Source: Chitinophagaceae bacterium | GTDB taxonomy: Bacteria; Bacteroidota; Bacteroidia; Chitinophagales; Chitinophagaceae | DNA: 6,604 nucleotides | Assembly: GCA_013205585.1 (NCBI GenBank) | Contig: JABMML010000130.1 | Span: 1 to 6,604, forward strand | Direction: 5' to 3' | Shown: piece by piece, positions 6,335-6,604 of the stretch | How the letters are laid out: each line of letters opens with the position of its first letter | Numbering within the stretch: position 1 is the first letter of the stretch | Program-made: the position numbers and the translations under genes | Notes under the pieces: model-generated | What the model was told of the DNA's origin: nothing | Database searches by the model: none | Seen by the model: only the letters and a program-made list of their open reading frames with translations

Positions 6335-6604
6335 ATGAAATTGGTAAAAAAATTTATTGCAAGAACATTAGCCATTTGGGCTTTATTATCATTTGCCTCT
6401 ACCATGTTTATTTTCTTATGGTTTTATTTATTATGTTTCTTTATACCAGACCCTTTTAAAACAAGGTACCATAGAAGAGTATCTCAAATGTGGATGCGCT
6501 TATTTTTATTTTTATCTGGATGTTCATTTAGGGTAAAAGGAAAAGAAGTTTTTAAAGGAATGCCCAATGCCGTTATAGTATGTAATCACAATAGTTTAAT
6601 TGAT
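6335..6604 (+). CDS. plsC: 1-acyl-sn-glycerol-3-phosphate acyltransferase, 5' part (PlsC family)
   Basis: The first 90 codons of a gene that runs off the window. The ATG at 6335 opens a frame beginning MKLVKKFIARTLAIWALLSF, and a hydrophobic stretch at about 12-38 (rich in Leu, Phe and Trp) forms a membrane segment typical of these inner-membrane enzymes. A basic linker (KTRYHRRVSQMWMRLF) and a second hydrophobic patch follow, then FRVKGKE and VIVCNHNSLID. The last six residues, HNSLID at 85-90, are the acyltransferase HX4D catalytic motif with His85 and Asp90, and Asp90 is the final codon in the window. PlsC-type enzymes add the second acyl chain to lysophosphatidate in phospholipid synthesis; related lipid acyltransferases share the motif, so the exact acceptor is not proven. 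The start lies 8 bases after ung, which implies co-transcription. Confidence 0.88.
   Translation, partial: MKLVKKFIARTLAIWALLSFASTMFIFLWFYLLCFFIPDPFKTRYHRRVSQMWMRLFLFLSGCSFRVKGKEVFKGMPNAVIVCNHNSLID

Overview
The window looks like chromosomal DNA of an AT-rich member of the Bacteroidota, most plausibly near Chitinophagales/Chitinophagaceae. Three signs point there: signal peptides that end in Ala-Gln (TKA|Q, LNA|Q, ANA|Q), near-absence of Shine-Dalgarno sequences before the starts, and the families present (an exported glutaminase-like DUF4964/5127/4965/1793 protein and a secreted 'GSPFLNDEW' protein). The lineage is an inference from protein style; nothing here fixes genus or species.

Layout. 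A complete tRNA-Arg(UCU) with encoded CCA opens the window and is followed at once by a strong intrinsic terminator (18-135). Next come three tightly spaced plus-strand genes (213-2414): a secreted protein of unknown function, an exported single-cysteine DsrE/DsrF-like protein, and a di-haem cytochrome c with the hallmarks of thiosulfate dehydrogenase TsdA. A large exported glutaminase-like protein (2453-4516) lies on the minus strand, convergent with the cytochrome. Divergent from it, a second plus-strand run (4632 to the window end) holds a class I isoprenoid-synthase-like protein with a DDFLDD motif and an NSE-like motif, uracil-DNA glycosylase (ung), and the 5' part of a PlsC-type acyltransferase that is cut by the window edge exactly at its HX4D motif.

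How the genes may work together. The DsrE-like protein and the TsdA-like cytochrome are probably co-transcribed and both act outside the cytoplasmic membrane, so a small periplasmic sulfur-compound oxidation module (thiosulfate to tetrathionate or a related sulfane reaction) is the best reading; the secreted protein upstream may be an accessory or simply a co-transcribed neighbour. The glutaminase-like protein would act on amides or peptides in the periplasm. The isoprenoid-synthase-like protein is the most novel item: it keeps both metal-binding regions of class I terpene synthases in altered form, and its product cannot be predicted. ung and plsC are ordinary housekeeping genes. No mobile element, CRISPR array, direct repeat array or phage gene was seen.
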